A DNA stretch of 64,000 nucleotides from Caldilineaceae bacterium (GTDB lineage Bacteria; Chloroflexota; Anaerolineae; Caldilineales; Caldilineaceae): assembly GCA_026708085.1 (NCBI GenBank), contig JAPOVP010000050.1, forward strand, positions 1 to 64,000, written 5' to 3'. Position 1 is the first letter of the stretch. Each line of letters opens with the position of its first letter. Below the pieces are notes generated by a model. That model did not search any database and was not told the origin of the DNA. It saw only the letters and a program-made list of their open reading frames with translations. The position numbers and the translations under genes were made by a program. Positions 62,587 through 64,000 of this stretch are shown piece after piece.

Positions 62587-63729
62587 GTGACTATAATCAG
62601 CACGAGAGAACTCTTGGAAGCTCTCAACGACGTCCTCATTCGCATCACTACAGAGCCAGGTTTGCCCGTGGCGGTTCAGCCCGGGCGTAAGGCCAGACTG
62701 TTGGAGAAGGGGCTTACTTCAGTGACCCAACAGGGCAAAGTTGAAAAATCAGAGTTAGGCCCATCTCGTCAGCACGACTCTTCAACGAGTTTGAATTCAG
62801 AACAACGACTGAAGGACCCATCGCTGACAAGAGTGGATGACCTGGTGCTTCTCCTTACCGGTGGAGGAAAGCGGCACCTACTGCGTCTGCAGCCAGGGCG
62901 CCGTTTCCATTCCAATTTGGGAAAGGTTCAGCATGACGAACTCATTGACCTTCCGTACGGCACTACCGTCTTCAGTCATCTGGGCCACGCCATGCTGCTG
63001 TTGGAACCCTCACTGGACGACCGGATGACGCGGATCAAGAGGAACACGCAAATCATTTTTCCAAAAGACGCGGCTATGATCGTGCGCCGGTTGAATCTGA
63101 GGGCGGGCAGTCGCGTGGTCGAAGCAGGAACGGGCAGCGGGGCTCTCACGATTGCGCTGGCTTGGGCGGTCGCCCCGGGAGGACGCGTCTATTCCTACGA
63201 GATCAGGGAAGATCACATTCGGGTTGCGCGCAGCAATTTGGAGAAGATGGGACTCCTGCAACATGTGGATCTGCACTCAGCCTCGATTCTGGACGGATTC
63301 AACCAGACAGATGTTGACGCCCTGGTCCTGGACCTGCGAACTCCCTGGATCTTTCTGAAACAGGCCCGCCGAGCACTCCGCCCCGGCGGTTTCTTTGTCT
63401 CCCTTGTACCTACGACAAACCAGGTCAGCGACCTTCTGCACGGGCTCGAAGAATCGGGATTCGCCGACATCGCAGTTGAGGAGGTCCTCGTTCGCACCTA
63501 CAAACCTGTACCTGACCGCCTCCGTCCTGACGACACGATGGTCGGTCACACCGTGTACCTGATTTCGGCAAGGCCCGTTGTGGATCCGGAAGACACACGC
63601 CGCTGGCTTTCGGAAGAGCGCAAGCGATACGAGGCGCGTAAAATACTGGATGAACGTATAGCGGCAGAAGAGATGAAACGCACTTCGCAGGCTTCGGAAG
63701 AGCAGAAAGCTCATCCAAGATTGCCCTGA
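62587..63729 (+). CDS. trmI: tRNA (adenine-58-N1)-methyltransferase
   Basis: 380 codons from a GTG. The TrmI core begins about residue 83: DDLVLLLTGGGKRHLLRLQPG, FHSNLGKVQHDELIDLPYG, then RIKRNTQIIFPKDAAMIVRRL and the SAM site VVEAGTGSGALTIALA, later VDALVLDLRTPWIFLKQARRALRPGG. The enzyme methylates A58 of tRNA. The first 80 residues are not part of the family, and a TATAAT lies at 62592-62597 inside them, so translation may really begin later, for example at GTG 62833. The C-terminal tail is highly charged. Confidence 0.85.
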   Translation: MTIISTRELLEALNDVLIRITTEPGLPVAVQPGRKARLLEKGLTSVTQQGKVEKSELGPSRQHDSSTSLNSEQRLKDPSLTRVDDLVLLLTGGGKRHLLRLQPGRRFHSNLGKVQHDELIDLPYGTTVFSHLGHAMLLLEPSLDDRMTRIKRNTQIIFPKDAAMIVRRLNLRAGSRVVEAGTGSGALTIALAWAVAPGGRVYSYEIREDHIRVARSNLEKMGLLQHVDLHSASILDGFNQTDVDALVLDLRTPWIFLKQARRALRPGGFFVSLVPTTNQVSDLLHGLEESGFADIAVEEVLVRTYKPVPDRLRPDDTMVGHTVYLISARPVVDPEDTRRWLSEERKRYEARKILDERIAAEEMKRTSQASEEQKAHPRLP

Positions 63730-63827
63730 GCATGAAGACCGGTTGACAGTTTCGACTTTGCAGGCCTCAACTGTCCTCTTCTAACTTCCGACTCTCCACC
63801 TGCCCGCAGCTACCGGAAAACTTTGCC

Positions 63828-64000
63828 ATGGCCCAAGCAGATAATTCACCAAGACTCTTTGAGTATTTCGGCAACATACATATGCACACGACCCACAGCG
63901 ATGGATTCGGCTCCTTTGAGGATCTCATCGACGGGGCAGTACAGGGTGGGCTGGACTATGTTTTTGTCACTGACCACAATGTTTTCGTCAGAGAGGAGGA
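63828..64000 (+). CDS. PHP-domain protein, 5' part only
   Basis: 57 complete codons before the window ends. FGNIHMHTTHSDGFGSF and GLDYVFVTDHN are the first two PHP metal-binding motifs (HxH and DH), as in phosphoesterases of the PHP superfamily. The rest of the gene lies outside, so full length and specificity cannot be judged. Confidence 0.75.
   Translation, partial: MAQADNSPRLFEYFGNIHMHTTHSDGFGSFEDLIDGAVQGGLDYVFVTDHNVFVREE

Noticed and set aside
1..64000. CRISPR arrays, rRNA, tRNA, transposase, integrase or phage genes
   Set aside because: Searched by eye on both strands; no regular repeat-spacer pattern, complete tRNA fold or mobile-element protein was found.

Overview
The window reads as a gene-dense bacterial chromosome segment, most probably from a Chloroflexota lineage of the Caldilineaceae/Anaerolineae type. 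This is inferred from gene content and not from a marker gene: a LysK-like peptidase, a PAC2-family protein, a TrmI-type tRNA methyltransferase, a bacterial RIO kinase, a DUF58/transglutaminase pair, several phytanoyl-CoA dioxygenase-like enzymes and many Cys-anchored lipoproteins with a peptide- or sugar-binding fold. There are no rRNA, tRNA, CRISPR, phage or transposase genes. Coding sequence is GC-rich and sigma-70-like promoters are readable in several gaps.

Left part (1-33.5 kb) is mainly carbohydrate and small-molecule catabolism. A minus-strand Gfo/Idh oxidoreductase and MFS transporter diverge from a six-gene plus-strand operon: an unknown 261-residue protein, a Tat/lipoprotein ABC binding protein, two DppB/DppC-type permeases, an Asp-box (sialidase-like) protein and a GH116 hydrolase. 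The operon has no ATPase gene, and a perfect 12-bp stem-loop separates the binding-protein gene from the permeases. Then follow a sulfatase, a PdaC-like deacetylase lipoprotein with a duplicated N-terminal module, an L-rhamnose mutarotase, a large glycoside-hydrolase-like protein, a PhyH-type dioxygenase and ribokinase. Next come a protein with two ferritin-like halves, an HpcH/HpaI aldolase ending in a clear terminator, an Asp-box protein, a methyltransferase, an M20 peptidase, a homocysteine S-methyltransferase-like protein, two tandem paralogous binding lipoproteins without a transporter, a second PhyH protein, an SDR, a DUF985 cupin and a VOC protein.

Middle part (33.5-46 kb) holds a 0.7-kb gap with one tiny ORF, a RIO-type kinase, a DUF58/TgpA-like membrane pair, a small membrane ORF with an orphan PyrK-like [2Fe-2S] flavoprotein, and a 1.2-kb non-coding stretch with two copies of a composite dispersed repeat. 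A third copy sits at the left edge of the window and supplies the stop codon of the MFS gene. A methyltransferase-PAC2-LysK operon follows.

Right part (45-64 kb) is mostly housekeeping: SH3b lipoprotein, SerA, ArgRS, DNA polymerase I, a 71-residue protein with its own strong promoter, a GT2 glycosyltransferase, a probable PD-(D/E)XK nuclease of DUF4268 type placed behind an EF-G paralogue, an acyl-CoA dehydrogenase, a double-SIS protein, an unknown lipoprotein, TrmI and the start of a PHP-domain gene cut by the window edge.

The best candidates for something undescribed are the ABC/Asp-box/GH116 operon with its unknown first gene, the double ferritin-like protein, the tandem transporter-less binding proteins (one containing a perfect 18-bp inverted repeat inside its coding sequence), and the duplicated PdaC-like architecture. 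All functional statements rest on motif reading; no database search was made.
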